DNA of 64,000 bases from assembly GCF_030053415.1 (NCBI RefSeq), contig NZ_JASGBJ010000001.1:62001-126000 (forward strand). Reading direction: 5' to 3'. Position 1 is the stretch's first letter; each line of letters begins with the position of its first letter. The translations under genes and the position numbers were made by a program. The stretch is from Marinobacter sp. CHS3-4 (GTDB taxonomy: Bacteria; Pseudomonadota; Gammaproteobacteria; Pseudomonadales; Oleiphilaceae). Positions 44,663 to 54,574 of the stretch are shown here, one piece after another. Below the pieces are notes generated by a model. The model ran no database searches and had not been told where the DNA came from. It worked only from the letters and a program-made list of their open reading frames with translations.

Positions 44663-45733
44663 TCAGAACCACAGCTGCTGAGGAACACCATCGCTGTTGG
44701 GGGTACTGCGTCCGGGACTGGCGTTTTCTCTGGCAACCTGAGTCAACTGTTCACCGATCATCCTGGGCAAGCCATCTGCCAGGTCAACAGCACGGTCAAT
44801 GGCGCTGCGCTGGACTTCCACACCCGGTCGCTGATCGCGGAAAGCTTCTACTACGCGGGATACTGCCTGCCAAAGCGCTTCACGGTCCTCCACCGAGTAG
44901 TCTTCCTCCGGGCGATGCACTTCCAGCCACACTTCATTCCCGCGCATACCGATCTTTACCGGCTCCTTGATGACGCGCACCGGCGTGCCTTTGCCAACTT
45001 CGTGAACAAAGCGGGAAATGTCTTCGTTGTACATGCGAAAACAGCCATGACTCACCTGCATGCCGACACCAAACAGCTTGTTGGTCCCGTGAATCAGATA
45101 GCCCTTTTCACTCAACATCAAGGCATGGCTGCCCAAAGGGTTGTCGGGGCCCGGAGGAATCATGCGAGGCAGATAGTCGCCATCGGCTTCGTATTCGGCT
45201 CGAATACTGGCCGGCGGGTACCAGGCCGGTGACTCCAGCGCCATGGTTACCTGGGCGTCGGTGAGTGGTGACGGGTTTTCCTCGGTACCGACACCTACCG
45301 GATACACCTGAACGCCCGTTTCTGTGAAGTAATACAAGCGATATTCCGCCAGATTGATCACGATGCCTTTGCGTTCCACATCGGGCAGCACGTAACGGCG
45401 AGGCACAGTAATGACGGTGCCTTCGCCCGGCAGCCAGGGGTCGACCTGAGGGTTGGCCTTGACCAGCTCGAGATAGCCCAGACTGTTCTGGTTGCCGATC
45501 GCGGCAAACGTGTCCTCGTAACGGGTGGTCATGACGCCGAGTTGGCCCGCCAGATCGCCTTCGATCGAAAAGACAGGGACGCGGGGCTTTTCGTCCATCT
45601 CGGTGATTGTCTGATCGCCTGACTGGGCCGGCGCAGTCTGCTCTCTGTCTGGTTCTGAGGCGGCCACAGCAAAGCCTGCGCCCGAAATCAGCGACATCGT
45701 TATTAACCAGACTGTGAGGCTCTTATTCACCAT
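44663..45733 (-). CDS. L,D-transpeptidase (ErfK/YbiS/YcfS/YnhG family)
   Basis: 356 residues from the ATG at 45733. A signal peptide ends near AVAASEP; a LysM-like region (LGYLELVKANPQVDPWLPGEGTVITVP) binds peptidoglycan; then the YkuD domain with the catalytic LIHGTNKLFGVGMQVSHGCFRM. This family makes 3-3 cross-links and attaches Lpp to murein. The Lpp-like gene is 2.4 kb away. A C-terminal extension follows the catalytic domain. Confidence 0.88.
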   Translation of the reverse strand: MVNKSLTVWLITMSLISGAGFAVAASEPDREQTAPAQSGDQTITEMDEKPRVPVFSIEGDLAGQLGVMTTRYEDTFAAIGNQNSLGYLELVKANPQVDPWLPGEGTVITVPRRYVLPDVERKGIVINLAEYRLYYFTETGVQVYPVGVGTEENPSPLTDAQVTMALESPAWYPPASIRAEYEADGDYLPRMIPPGPDNPLGSHALMLSEKGYLIHGTNKLFGVGMQVSHGCFRMYNEDISRFVHEVGKGTPVRVIKEPVKIGMRGNEVWLEVHRPEEDYSVEDREALWQAVSRVVEAFRDQRPGVEVQRSAIDRAVDLADGLPRMIGEQLTQVARENASPGRSTPNSDGVPQQLWF

Positions 45734-45805
45734 ACATCTCTTCCAGGTACTGCATCCGATGGTTTTATCATAACCGGGCCGGCTTTTCATGACATTACGT
45801 TAGGA

Positions 45806-47203
45806 TCAGGCTCGCATTTTCCAGACCGGCAGGGCGGCCACCGTTACAAACAGGGCAACCAGCCACCAGGCAGAATGAAAGGCATCAATCGTAGGCACTC
45901 CGCCGCTGTGGGGACCGAACTCTATGGTCAGAGCCACCATATTGACACCAAAGGCGCCACCAAGCTGACGGGTAAAATTGATGGTACTTGAGCCCGCGCC
46001 CAACTCGTGGGACTTCAGTGGATTCAGCGCCCCTGTCGACAATGCCGGTAACATAAAACCCAGACCGATACGGCCGAATATGGTCCAGAGTGCCAGCCAA
46101 CCGAACGCCAGAGTCACATCAGACACTGCAAACAACGTTGCCGACAATGCGAACATTCCGATACCAAAGAGCACCAGGCTTCGCGCGCTGTGCTTGTCGG
46201 CCAGTCTGCCGGCAATCGGGAAAGTCATGCCCAGAACCAGCCCCGCCGGCAACATCAAAAGCCCGGCTTCCGTCGCAGAAAAGTGGAGCGCGGTCTGCAC
46301 AAACAGGGGCACCAGATAGGTAGACCCAAACAATGCCAGCCCTAACGCCGCTGCCCCAAGGTTGGCAAACAGGAAGCTTCGCCGGCGGAACAGGCTCACG
46401 TTGAGCAGTGGATGGCGCGTACGGCGCTCACGGCGAACAAAGAGCACCAGCAATGCCGTCGCAATCAGGGCTTCAATGGCAACCCGGTGGCCGTCGCCGA
46501 CGCCGTGCTGCAGGCGGTTCAGCGCATCCAGACTCAAGGTGATCGTCAACCCCAGCAAAACCAGGCCCGGCAAATCGAATCGGTAGGGCTCGGGCCGGCT
46601 GGGCGGTAATGGCAGGAATCGCCAGGCCATAAAAACACCCAACAGAGTCACGGGCACGGGTGCGAACATCACATAGCGCCAATCCAGCTCGTCCACCAGA
46701 AATCCGCCCAGTACCGGACCCAACGCCGGCGCCAGAATAACGCCCATGCCGTAAATGCCCATGGCCCGGCCACGGCGCTCGCGGGGGAATATCCGAAAAA
46801 CCAGATACATGCCCATCGGCTGCATCAAACCCGCCAGCGCACCCTGGGCAATCCGCGCAAGGATCAGCAGTTCCGGGCTGTCGGCGAACCCGCCGAGAAA
46901 TGACACCAGGCTAAACAGAGCCATCGCAGTGCCGAGCGTTTTGCGCAAACCAAAGTGATCCAGCAGCCAGCTACTGGTCAGCATGGTGGTGGTCATGGCC
47001 GCAATAAAGCCGGTCGCCAGCCAATGAACCTCGCCCTGGCGAATGCCGAATTCGAGCATGATGTCGTGCAACGCCACGTTAACCACCGTGGCACTGAGCA
47101 CTGTGGCCATGGTGCCCAGCATCACTGTGGCAACCGCCAGCCAACGCCAGCGTTCGCCATAGCGGGCCCTGAGGCCTTCTACCGTGTTATCCATCGGTTT
47201 CAT
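45806..47203 (-). CDS. DHA2-family MFS multidrug efflux transporter (EmrB-like)
   Basis: 465 residues with about 14 membrane helices. The motif near the N-terminus (LASTGFIAAMTTTMLTSSWLLDHFGLRKTLG) and the antiporter motif around GPVLGGFLVD fit the DHA2 drug:H+ antiporters. Directly downstream of the MarR gene (38 bp), so probably controlled by it. No periplasmic adaptor is encoded beside it. Confidence 0.85.
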   Translation of the reverse strand: MKPMDNTVEGLRARYGERWRWLAVATVMLGTMATVLSATVVNVALHDIMLEFGIRQGEVHWLATGFIAAMTTTMLTSSWLLDHFGLRKTLGTAMALFSLVSFLGGFADSPELLILARIAQGALAGLMQPMGMYLVFRIFPRERRGRAMGIYGMGVILAPALGPVLGGFLVDELDWRYVMFAPVPVTLLGVFMAWRFLPLPPSRPEPYRFDLPGLVLLGLTITLSLDALNRLQHGVGDGHRVAIEALIATALLVLFVRRERRTRHPLLNVSLFRRRSFLFANLGAAALGLALFGSTYLVPLFVQTALHFSATEAGLLMLPAGLVLGMTFPIAGRLADKHSARSLVLFGIGMFALSATLFAVSDVTLAFGWLALWTIFGRIGLGFMLPALSTGALNPLKSHELGAGSSTINFTRQLGGAFGVNMVALTIEFGPHSGGVPTIDAFHSAWWLVALFVTVAALPVWKMRA

Positions 47204-47241
47204 GGCACTCCGCCGTCAGGAGTCAGCAGTGTCAGGAAGGA

Positions 47242-47667
47242 TTAGCGCTGGCGTTCAGCGTTGCTCAGGATCTTGTGGAAAATTTTGATGGAGCTGGCGA
47301 TTTCCTCATCGGTTACGCCCTCCAGCATTTCCTCGCGCAGTTCGGCAGCGCGTTCATTGAGCACATTCATGAAGGATGTACCAGCACTGGTCAGGTACAG
47401 CCGGCGAGCGCGGCGATCATTCGGGCAGGGCCGCCGCTCGATCAGCTCCTGTTGCTCCAGGCTGTCCAACAGGCGCACCAGTGTGGGATTCTCAATGGCC
47501 ATCAAACGAGCCAGCTCACGCTGAGTCAGTCCTTCGCCCCCCAACTGGAGATACACCATGGTGGTCCAGCGAGCCTGAGTGACCCCCAGGTCCTTCAAGC
47601 GCTCGTCAAGCAGCTTGCGCCAGCGTCGCGTTACCCGGGCAACGGCAAAGGGAAACTCATCTCTCAT
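47242..47667 (-). CDS. MarR-family transcriptional regulator
   Basis: 141 residues from ATG 47667 (AGAGAG upstream). The winged helix contains LTQRELARLMAIENPTLVRLLDSLEQQELIERR, typical of MarR/SlyA. It precedes the DHA2 transporter gene in the same direction, so it is likely the repressor of its own operon. Confidence 0.88.
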   Translation of the reverse strand: MRDEFPFAVARVTRRWRKLLDERLKDLGVTQARWTTMVYLQLGGEGLTQRELARLMAIENPTLVRLLDSLEQQELIERRPCPNDRRARRLYLTSAGTSFMNVLNERAAELREEMLEGVTDEEIASSIKIFHKILSNAERQR

Positions 47668-47799
47668 GTTCGATACTCTCTGTTTCGACGGTTCTGACCG
47701 TTCAGGCTGATTCAAACTGTCACTAATAGTAAGCTAACCATTGCGATAAAAACAGGTTTGGGTTCTGACGCAAACCCGTAAATACCGAAAGGCCGATAA

Positions 47800-49086
47800 C
47801 TAACGTGGTTCTGTCGATGACGGTTGGTCAGCGGCAGATGTTTCCTGTAACTCATGAAAGTCTTCATTACGGGGGTCGATTTCCGCCAGCGCTGTTGAGC
47901 TCTCCGGCATGGCCGGCACAAAGTGCTCTTGCTGATCGACGGGGATATCGGGGGTACTGACGATGCGATAGCGGGTGCTCGCAGCCAGCAGAATCAGAAA
48001 TATTGTGCTGCCCACGAACAACCCTTCCGGCCCCAGAACCGCCACCAGTTTGGCCATCACGATTGGGCCAATGACGCTACCGACACCATAGCTGAGCAAG
48101 AGGGTGGCACTGGCTGCAACAATCCGATGACTCTCCATGCGGTCGTTGGTAATGGCAACGGCAATGGGATAGAGCGCCGCAGAAAGGCCCGTAAAAATTC
48201 CCACAAGAAGCATCAGCAGCCACAACCGATCAGCACCAACAAATACCACAAGGGCAGACGCGGTCGCGGCCGTCAATGCAACCCAGTACAGGACCCAACG
48301 GCGGTCAAACAGGTCGCAAAGACGCCCCAGTGGCCACGCCAGAACCATCGCGGCAACAATGGCGCTGGCCATAAAGGTGGACACCCGGCTAACGTCCAGC
48401 CCGACCATCGTGGCGTAGACCGGGCCCATGGCGTAGAAGGCGCCAATCATGACGCCACAGATCAGCGCTCCGGAAACACCACTGAACGATTCGCGGGCAA
48501 GCGTGAAAAACGACAATCGGCCATGGGACTCGACGTTCGGCGCTTGCATACGGGTCAGCGCCAGAGGGATTAATGCCACCGTCAAGAGTACTGCTGCCAA
48601 TGAGAACGGCACAAAAGACGAAGGCTCGCCCACATTGATCAACAGCTGCCCTCCGGCGGCCGACGAGTAAAACACAATCTGGTAGATGGCAAACAGAGTT
48701 GCGCGATTGGTGTTGGTCGCCCGGCTGCTGAACCAGCTTTCAATAACCACTAGCACGCTGGCCACACTGAATCCGGATATTGCCCTCAACACTGCCCATA
48801 ACGGCTCCGAGACGGCCATTGGGTAGAGCAAAGTGCAGGCTGCGGCCATAGCAGCGAAAGCGGCAAATGCACGAATATGGCCTACGCGACTGATAATGCG
48901 GTGAACGTAGAGCGTACCCAGAACAAAACCGATGGAATAGCAGACCAGGATCCAGCCTATAATGTCCGGAGACACGGACTCCAGGCTCAAACGCACGCCA
49001 AGCAGGGTCATGAGAAACGCATTGCCGCTGACCAGCAGAACAATGCTGAGAATCAGGGCAGAAAGGGAAGCGACCGTGTTGGTCAT
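47800..49086 (-). CDS. MFS transporter (YcaD-like)
   Basis: 428 residues, about 12 membrane helices, with the YcaD/MFS features LGTLYVHRIISRVGHIRAFA and a long charged C-terminal tail (Ser/Thr/Asp-rich). Substrate unknown. The long intergenic region on its 5' side also serves the WYL regulator. Confidence 0.82.
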   Translation of the reverse strand: MTNTVASLSALILSIVLLVSGNAFLMTLLGVRLSLESVSPDIIGWILVCYSIGFVLGTLYVHRIISRVGHIRAFAAFAAMAAACTLLYPMAVSEPLWAVLRAISGFSVASVLVVIESWFSSRATNTNRATLFAIYQIVFYSSAAGGQLLINVGEPSSFVPFSLAAVLLTVALIPLALTRMQAPNVESHGRLSFFTLARESFSGVSGALICGVMIGAFYAMGPVYATMVGLDVSRVSTFMASAIVAAMVLAWPLGRLCDLFDRRWVLYWVALTAATASALVVFVGADRLWLLMLLVGIFTGLSAALYPIAVAITNDRMESHRIVAASATLLLSYGVGSVIGPIVMAKLVAVLGPEGLFVGSTIFLILLAASTRYRIVSTPDIPVDQQEHFVPAMPESSTALAEIDPRNEDFHELQETSAADQPSSTEPR

Positions 49087-49406
49087 CAGTCAGACTCCGG
49101 AATGCGGTGGGTGACAAGAAAGAGAATATAGTCGATACAACGCCGGTCGCTGACGCTATTCTGAATTAAAGCAGCGCAGGAATTTCCATGCCACCGTCCA
49201 ACGATAGGCAATTGCCGAAATCGACAATAGCGCTTGCGGCCAACAGAGGTCTGGATTTAACATTATTTTACATTAAGCTGACGTAACAGACGCCTTAGAC
49301 GTTCGCGGGTAACATGAGCGCATTGGACTGCAATCATACCATCCGCAAGTCTTTGAAATGATGCATATCATTTGATGCAATTCACATTAACCATGAGCCT
49401 CTGGTT
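49087..49406. promoter_or_regulatory. Divergent regulatory spacer with palindrome
   Basis: 320 bp without a gene between the MFS transporter (minus) and the WYL regulator (plus). It is AT-rich after ~49250. A palindrome with perfect 7-bp arms AAATGAT (49356-49362) and ATCATTT (49367-49373) around GCAT sits ~35 bp before the WYL ATG and could be an autoregulatory site or a Fur-like site. Confidence 0.55.
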
Positions 49407-50312
49407 ATGAAAAAAACGGACTGGCCCATTCGTTGGGATCTGTTACTTCGCTATCGGCTGATCGAGATTATTGCCTTGTGGGAAGGACGACTCACAACCA
49501 ATCACATCTGCCATAGCTTTGGTATCGGACGGCAACAAGCTTCCAAGGACATCAACACTTACCTGAGAGAGCTGGCACCCGGCAACCTCGTTTACGACCG
49601 CCATTTGAAAGGCTATGTACCTTCCGACAGGTTTACACCCAGGGTAACCACCGGCGAGGTTTCCGAGTATCAGGACCTGCTTGCCAGGCAGGACAGCCTG
49701 AGTGACACCTTCGAATCGCTGGACCTCAGTGTGTCGGAAAGCACCATCGTCAGGGGGCCTCAGCGGGTCGTGCGACCGGAAGTCATGCGAGCGGTCGTTG
49801 CCGCCACGCGCCAGGGGCGCATATTGAAAGCGCGTTACGCATCCCTGAGCCCGGCGCAAATTCATGAGCAAACGCTCGAGCCCCACACGCTTGTTTGCGT
49901 CGGCCACAGTTGGCATTTAAGAGCCTGGTGCGACAAAAACCGGGAATTCCGTGACTTCTCCCTGAGTCGCTTCCGTGGCGCGCCGGAAGTGTTACGTCAG
50001 AAGACCCGTCACAACCTGCAGCAGGACGATGACTGGCATCGCCAGGTGTCAATGGTTCTCACGCCGGACAGCCGACTAAATCCGGAGCAGCAGGAAATCA
50101 TTGCAGCGGACTACGGCATGGAAAACCGGCGCATGGAGCTCACCACCCGTGCAGCCCTGGCGCCATATCTCCTGTCCCGGATGGGGCTGGGCCTGGATCA
50201 TCAACATCCGGACCCAATGACCCAGCAGCTGGAACTGGCGAACGAAGATCAGATGGGCATCGGAGAATCGGCTCGGGAGCGTGCGATCAAGGCCGTCGCC
50301 GGCCTAAGCTGA
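49407..50312 (+). CDS. WYL-domain transcriptional regulator (BrxR/CapW-like)
   Basis: 301 residues. A winged helix at ~15-60 (FGIGRQQASKDINTYLRELAPGN then LVYDRHLKGY), a WYL core at ~158-190 (LEPHTLVCVGHSWHLRAWC, FRDFSLSRF), and a C-terminal WCX-type tail. This layout and the N-terminal signature match BrxR/CapW regulators, which repress phage-defence operons and autoregulate. No defence operon is adjacent; the secreted nuclease gene follows in 5 bp. A palindrome lies upstream. The family call is by pattern, not alignment. Confidence 0.7.
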   Translation: MKKTDWPIRWDLLLRYRLIEIIALWEGRLTTNHICHSFGIGRQQASKDINTYLRELAPGNLVYDRHLKGYVPSDRFTPRVTTGEVSEYQDLLARQDSLSDTFESLDLSVSESTIVRGPQRVVRPEVMRAVVAATRQGRILKARYASLSPAQIHEQTLEPHTLVCVGHSWHLRAWCDKNREFRDFSLSRFRGAPEVLRQKTRHNLQQDDDWHRQVSMVLTPDSRLNPEQQEIIAADYGMENRRMELTTRAALAPYLLSRMGLGLDHQHPDPMTQQLELANEDQMGIGESARERAIKAVAGLS

Positions 50313-50317
50313 AGCAG

Positions 50318-52078
50318 GTGCCCTACTGGTTTCTAAATGGCCTGCTGTCAGGCCTTCTGCTGTTGTCGGGCCACCTGTATGCCAGCTGCGACGCGCCTGC
50401 ACTGGCACCCTCGGATGTGCAGGGCGCTGGAGACCGGTCGGCACTCACAGGCAAGACCGTTACCGTCGAAGGCGTGATCACTCTGGACTCCCGTCAACCA
50501 AATGGCTGGCGTGGCTTTTATCTTCAGTCGACGTCCGATCAGTCCGACAATGATCCCCGGACGTCAGACGCGCTCTTCGTCTACACGGATCGCCCCGGTG
50601 GAAAAGTAGGTTCGAAAATTCAGGTGACCGCCAGGGTCAAGGAATTTCACGGCCTGACTGAACTGACCCGGGTGTCGCGACTAACGATCTGCGGCCTTGC
50701 AAAACTGCCAGACCCGATTCTTCTACAACTACCGTGGCCAGGCCAGGCCCCTCCAGAACACCTGGAAAATATGCGGGTGACCTTCACCCAACCACTGACG
50801 CTCATTGGCCACTATAATTTTACGCGGTTCGGCGAGCTGGTTCTGTCGGACCAGCCCCAGGTTATCCCCACTGAACATACGCAGCCTGGTCCAAAGGCGC
50901 ATTCCATGGCCATGGAACAGATCATGGGCAGGGTTTACCTGGACGACGGCAGACGCACGCAGAACCCCAGCCCTCTGCCCTGGCCAGCCCAATTGCTGAC
51001 CCAGGGACAACCGGTGAGAAGCGGAGACCGCCTGACCAACCTTACAGGGGTTCTGGATTACCGGTTCGGCCATTGGCGCTTGCAGCCGACCAGCCAACCC
51101 CGGTTATCGAAGCCATCCATGCGACCGGAAGCTCCTGCCAGATCGGACGGCTCCAATCTGCGAGTGGTGTCCCTGAACCTGGGCAATTTCTTCAATGGCA
51201 AAGGTTCCGACCGCAGCTTTGAACAAAGCCGGGGCGCCCGTCATTCACAGCAATTTGCCGTGCAGAAAGCCCGTCTTGTCACAATGCTCAGCAGACTCGA
51301 TGCCGATATCATCGCCGCGTCCGAAATGGAGAACGACCATTACAAACGCGACAGCGCCATTGCCGAATTAGCCACTGCAATGGGTCGACAATGGCATTAC
51401 GTCCGAACACCCGGAAGCACCGGGCAGGACGCAATCCGAACTGATCTGCTGTACCGGAGTGACCGGGTCCAGGCCATCGGCAATCCCCAACGACTGACAT
51501 CGGGCCACTTCGCCCTTCGTGGACGCCCGCCGCTCGCCCAGATATTCAAGCCGCTCGGATCGGCCACGGATTCATCGGTGAGAATCGTCGTTCCACACTT
51601 CAAGTCGAAGGCCTGTGGTGGCGCCACCGGCAAAAACCGGGATCAGCAGGACGGCCAGGGCTGTTACGCTCACCGTCGCACTGAGGAAGCCGAAGCGGTG
51701 GCAGACTGGCTGGCCCTGCTGCCCGCTCAACCCCATCTGGCAGGCACTTTGCTGACCGGGGACCTGAACAGCTATTCCCGAGAATGGCCGCTGACAACGC
51801 TTGAAGACAGTGGTCTGACCAACATTATCCGCGACCGCCAGACCTGCGGTGCCGATCGCTGTCCCAATACCACCTACCGTTATCAAGGACGCCACGGCAG
51901 CCTTGACCACGCGCTGGTTTCAGAAAACCTGAAGCCCCGCGTTGTGGCAGCCGGTGCCTGGCCAATCAATGCCGAAGAATTTGGCGCGCTGGGTTATCAG
52001 GGGGCTCTGGCCAGCCCGACGGATACCCCGTGGCGATCCTCAGACCACAACCCGCTGTACATAGACCTGGCTCTGTAA
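50318..52078 (+). CDS. Secreted endonuclease/exonuclease (ExeM/NucH-like)
   Basis: 586 residues. A hydrophobic signal-like N-terminus (LLSGLLLLSGHLYAS), an OB-like beta region (~60-270), and a C-terminal EEP (endonuclease/exonuclease/phosphatase) domain: VVSLNLGNFF, ASEMENDHY, TGDLNSY and SSDHNPLYI carry its metal/catalytic residues. Extracellular nucleases of this type degrade DNA for nutrition or biofilm turnover. The start is GTG at 50318, only 5 bp after the WYL gene stop, so they are probably co-transcribed. Confidence 0.82.
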   Translation: MPYWFLNGLLSGLLLLSGHLYASCDAPALAPSDVQGAGDRSALTGKTVTVEGVITLDSRQPNGWRGFYLQSTSDQSDNDPRTSDALFVYTDRPGGKVGSKIQVTARVKEFHGLTELTRVSRLTICGLAKLPDPILLQLPWPGQAPPEHLENMRVTFTQPLTLIGHYNFTRFGELVLSDQPQVIPTEHTQPGPKAHSMAMEQIMGRVYLDDGRRTQNPSPLPWPAQLLTQGQPVRSGDRLTNLTGVLDYRFGHWRLQPTSQPRLSKPSMRPEAPARSDGSNLRVVSLNLGNFFNGKGSDRSFEQSRGARHSQQFAVQKARLVTMLSRLDADIIAASEMENDHYKRDSAIAELATAMGRQWHYVRTPGSTGQDAIRTDLLYRSDRVQAIGNPQRLTSGHFALRGRPPLAQIFKPLGSATDSSVRIVVPHFKSKACGGATGKNRDQQDGQGCYAHRRTEEAEAVADWLALLPAQPHLAGTLLTGDLNSYSREWPLTTLEDSGLTNIIRDRQTCGADRCPNTTYRYQGRHGSLDHALVSENLKPRVVAAGAWPINAEEFGALGYQGALASPTDTPWRSSDHNPLYIDLAL

Positions 52079-52222
52079 ACCTTTTATCGCTGTAAGCGGC
52101 CGAGTTGGCCCGCTTAACCTGTTGACCCGTCATCTATGTCATGGGGTCTGACCGGGTATCCGTTCATACTGACTACAGATTGATAGTATCTAATCAACAA
52201 TAACAGAACAGTGAGATCATCC

Positions 52223-53269
52223 ATGTCCGCAGTCGTTACTGGCAAGCAGGACCTTGGGCTGCCTGCCATCTACCTTCATCTTCTTGCCGAACTGCTGGAA
52301 CGCATTGGCGTGAATGAGCAGGCCCTTCTGGTTCGCGTCGGGTTGGACCCGGCCCGTCTCAATTCCATGGATTTACGGGTCAGTCAGGCGCAGGCCAACG
52401 AATTCGTGACCCGTGCGGTGATTGAAAGCGGCGAACCCGGTCTGGGCATTCTGCTGGCCAGAGAACTGGAACTGCCCCTGCATGGTGAACTCGGTACTGC
52501 CGTGATGAGCAGCCGGTCAATTATGGATGTGATGAATCTGGTCACCCGTTTTCTGTCACTCCGGGCGCCCTACTTATCGGTTCGCAGTCAGCAACGTAAA
52601 GACCAGGCCCTGTTCATTCTGACCAGCGGCCTGGAGGCGGGATCGCTGAATCAGTTCGTGCTGGACGCAGTTCTGTTTGGCTTTGCCTTTATGGGTCCCC
52701 AGCTAACTGGCACGACGGCCAGTGGCGCCAGAATTCTTCGGCGCGGTCCGGAACCGGCGCACTTTCATCGCTTTCGTCAAAGCATTCCACTTCCAGTCGA
52801 ATTCAACGCCGCGGAAGATGCCTTCCAGATTCCGGTGAGCGAACTGGGCAGCAGCATTCAGTTTTCCAACGAGCAACTGGCGGCTTCCTCAGAGGCCCAG
52901 TGCGAGGCCGCCCTCAGCGAATTAACCCGGGACTCTGGCTTTGCCTGCCGGGTGAGACGGGTGATCGAAACCAGCCATCCTTTTCCTCCCAAACTTTCCA
53001 GGGTAGCGGGTACGCTATTTGTCTCTGAGCGCACCCTCAAACGCCGCCTTCAGGGCGAGGGCATCAGTTTTCAAACGCTGGTAGACGAAGTTCGGTTACA
53101 ACGGGCGAGAGAATTGCTGGGCAAGACATCAATGAATCTGGGGCAGATCGCCGATGCTCTGGGTTACGCGGACGCCGCCAATTTCACCAGGGCCTTCAAG
53201 CGCTGGACAGATCAGAGCCCAAGCCAATACCGGCAGCAGGTCATGCCCCCTCTCAGTCTATGCCAATGA
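52223..53269 (+). CDS. AraC-family regulator with OruR/Arabinose_bd-like N-terminal domain
   Basis: 348 residues. The N-terminal ~200 residues form the PF12625-type domain seen in OruR/ArgR-like and GliR-type regulators; the C-terminal double helix-turn-helix is LQRARELLGKTSMNLGQIADALGYADAANFTRAFKRW. Effector and targets unknown. An ATG at 52223 is chosen; a GTG lies 4 codons earlier. The 3' end overlaps queE by 17 bp, convergent. Confidence 0.87.
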   Translation: MSAVVTGKQDLGLPAIYLHLLAELLERIGVNEQALLVRVGLDPARLNSMDLRVSQAQANEFVTRAVIESGEPGLGILLARELELPLHGELGTAVMSSRSIMDVMNLVTRFLSLRAPYLSVRSQQRKDQALFILTSGLEAGSLNQFVLDAVLFGFAFMGPQLTGTTASGARILRRGPEPAHFHRFRQSIPLPVEFNAAEDAFQIPVSELGSSIQFSNEQLAASSEAQCEAALSELTRDSGFACRVRRVIETSHPFPPKLSRVAGTLFVSERTLKRRLQGEGISFQTLVDEVRLQRARELLGKTSMNLGQIADALGYADAANFTRAFKRWTDQSPSQYRQQVMPPLSLCQ

Positions 53270-53909
53270 TCTTGTGCATCTGCAGTGTCAGCCGCCAGCG
53301 GGGATTGGCCAGGCAGTAATCCGTAGCCTTGCGGGTATTGCTCTGTTTGATCGTGTCCGGCTGACCGTCTGCCACCGAAGGCGATGCCATCGGAGACAGA
53401 AAGAAATGCGTGGCGAGCATGTCGGTAAACCGTTCCGGCATGGCCAGCGGTTGGGGGTACACCAGTTTCAGTTCATCACAACGCTCGATGACCACCGGGG
53501 CATCGGCCTTGGGGCTGACACACAACCAGTCAATGCCCACAGGGGCCGGCAAGGTACCGTTGGTTTCCACCCCCACTTCAAAACCCTGATCATGAAACGC
53601 GCGGACTAGCGCGTCGTCCAGCTGCAGTAGTGGCTCTCCCCCGGTACAGACCACATAGGGTTTACCCGACTGTTCCGGCCAGAGCTGACGAATATGCCGG
53701 GCCAGCTGGTCGGCAGTGTCAAAGCGCCCACCATTCTGGCCATCCGTGCCAACGAAATCCGTATCGCAGAAGGTGCACACGGCACTTGCCCGATCTTTCT
53801 CACGCCCGGTCCAGAGGTTGCACTTGCTGAACCGACAGAACACGGCAGCGCGACCTGCCTGGGCGCCCTCACCCTGAAGGGTATAAAACGCTTCTTTAAC
53901 CCGGTACAT
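53253..53909 (-). CDS. queE: 7-carboxy-7-deazaguanine synthase
   Basis: 218 residues. A radical SAM enzyme converting CPH4 to CDG in queuosine/7-deazaguanine synthesis. The cluster cysteines are in the KCNLW...CTFCDTDF arrangement, with 14 residues between the first two, a known QueE variant; GGEPLL follows. It starts with a one-base overlap with queC (TGATG), so the two are translationally coupled. Confidence 0.93.
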   Translation of the reverse strand: MYRVKEAFYTLQGEGAQAGRAAVFCRFSKCNLWTGREKDRASAVCTFCDTDFVGTDGQNGGRFDTADQLARHIRQLWPEQSGKPYVVCTGGEPLLQLDDALVRAFHDQGFEVGVETNGTLPAPVGIDWLCVSPKADAPVVIERCDELKLVYPQPLAMPERFTDMLATHFFLSPMASPSVADGQPDTIKQSNTRKATDYCLANPRWRLTLQMHKIIGID

Positions 53910-54574
53910 CAGGCCTGGCCTTCATAGGGCAAAGGGTCCGTAACCCCATTGGCCGCGAAAGCTTCCAGCCGTTCCACGCAAGACCCGCAGCGACCACACG
54001 CCCGTTCCCGGCCGTTGTAGCAGGTCCAGGTCTTGCTGTAATCCAGCCCCATGTTCAAGCCTTCGGTCAGGATCTGGCTCTTGTCCGCGCCCATGAAGGG
54101 GGCCTCGATCGCCACCGGCTGATAATTCGCCACCCGGCATACGGCGTCCATTTTTTCCACGAACTCCGGGCGACAATCGGGGTAAATCGCATGGTCGCCG
54201 CCGTGGGCACCGTACCAGACCGAGTCAGCACCAGCGGTAACGGCATAACCCGTTGCGAGTGACAGCAGGATCATGTTTCGATTGGGTACCACCGTTGCTT
54301 TCATGCTTTCTTCTTCGTAGTGACCCTCGGGCACGTCGACGTCTGCCGTCAGTGCGGAGCCGTCCATGACGACGTTGAGCGAACGTATATCCACTACTTT
54401 GTGGGGAATGGACAGTGACTGACAGACCTCCCTGACGCACTCGAGTTCCCTCACATGCCGCTGCCCATAATCAAACGACAACGCATGTACGTCGAAGCCC
54501 TGTGCCAGGGCCCGATGGAGAAGGGTATAGGAATCCATACCCCCGGAATAAATCACTACAACAGTTCTGGTCAT
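53909..54574 (-). CDS. queC: 7-cyano-7-deazaguanine synthase
   Basis: 221 residues. ATP-dependent conversion of CDG to preQ0. PP-loop [13 protein letters not shown] at the N-terminus and a zinc site with CGRCGSC near the C-terminus. It heads a queC-queE pair; queD and queF are not seen in this window. No preQ1 riboswitch was recognised in the 190 bp upstream. Confidence 0.95.
   Translation of the reverse strand: MTRTVVVIYSGGMDSYTLLHRALAQGFDVHALSFDYGQRHVRELECVREVCQSLSIPHKVVDIRSLNVVMDGSALTADVDVPEGHYEEESMKATVVPNRNMILLSLATGYAVTAGADSVWYGAHGGDHAIYPDCRPEFVEKMDAVCRVANYQPVAIEAPFMGADKSQILTEGLNMGLDYSKTWTCYNGRERACGRCGSCVERLEAFAANGVTDPLPYEGQA

Noticed and set aside
45806..49086. Efflux operon with periplasmic adaptor and outer membrane channel
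   Set aside because: Only the DHA2 transporter, its MarR and an unrelated MFS carrier are encoded; no EmrA or TolC-like gene is nearby.
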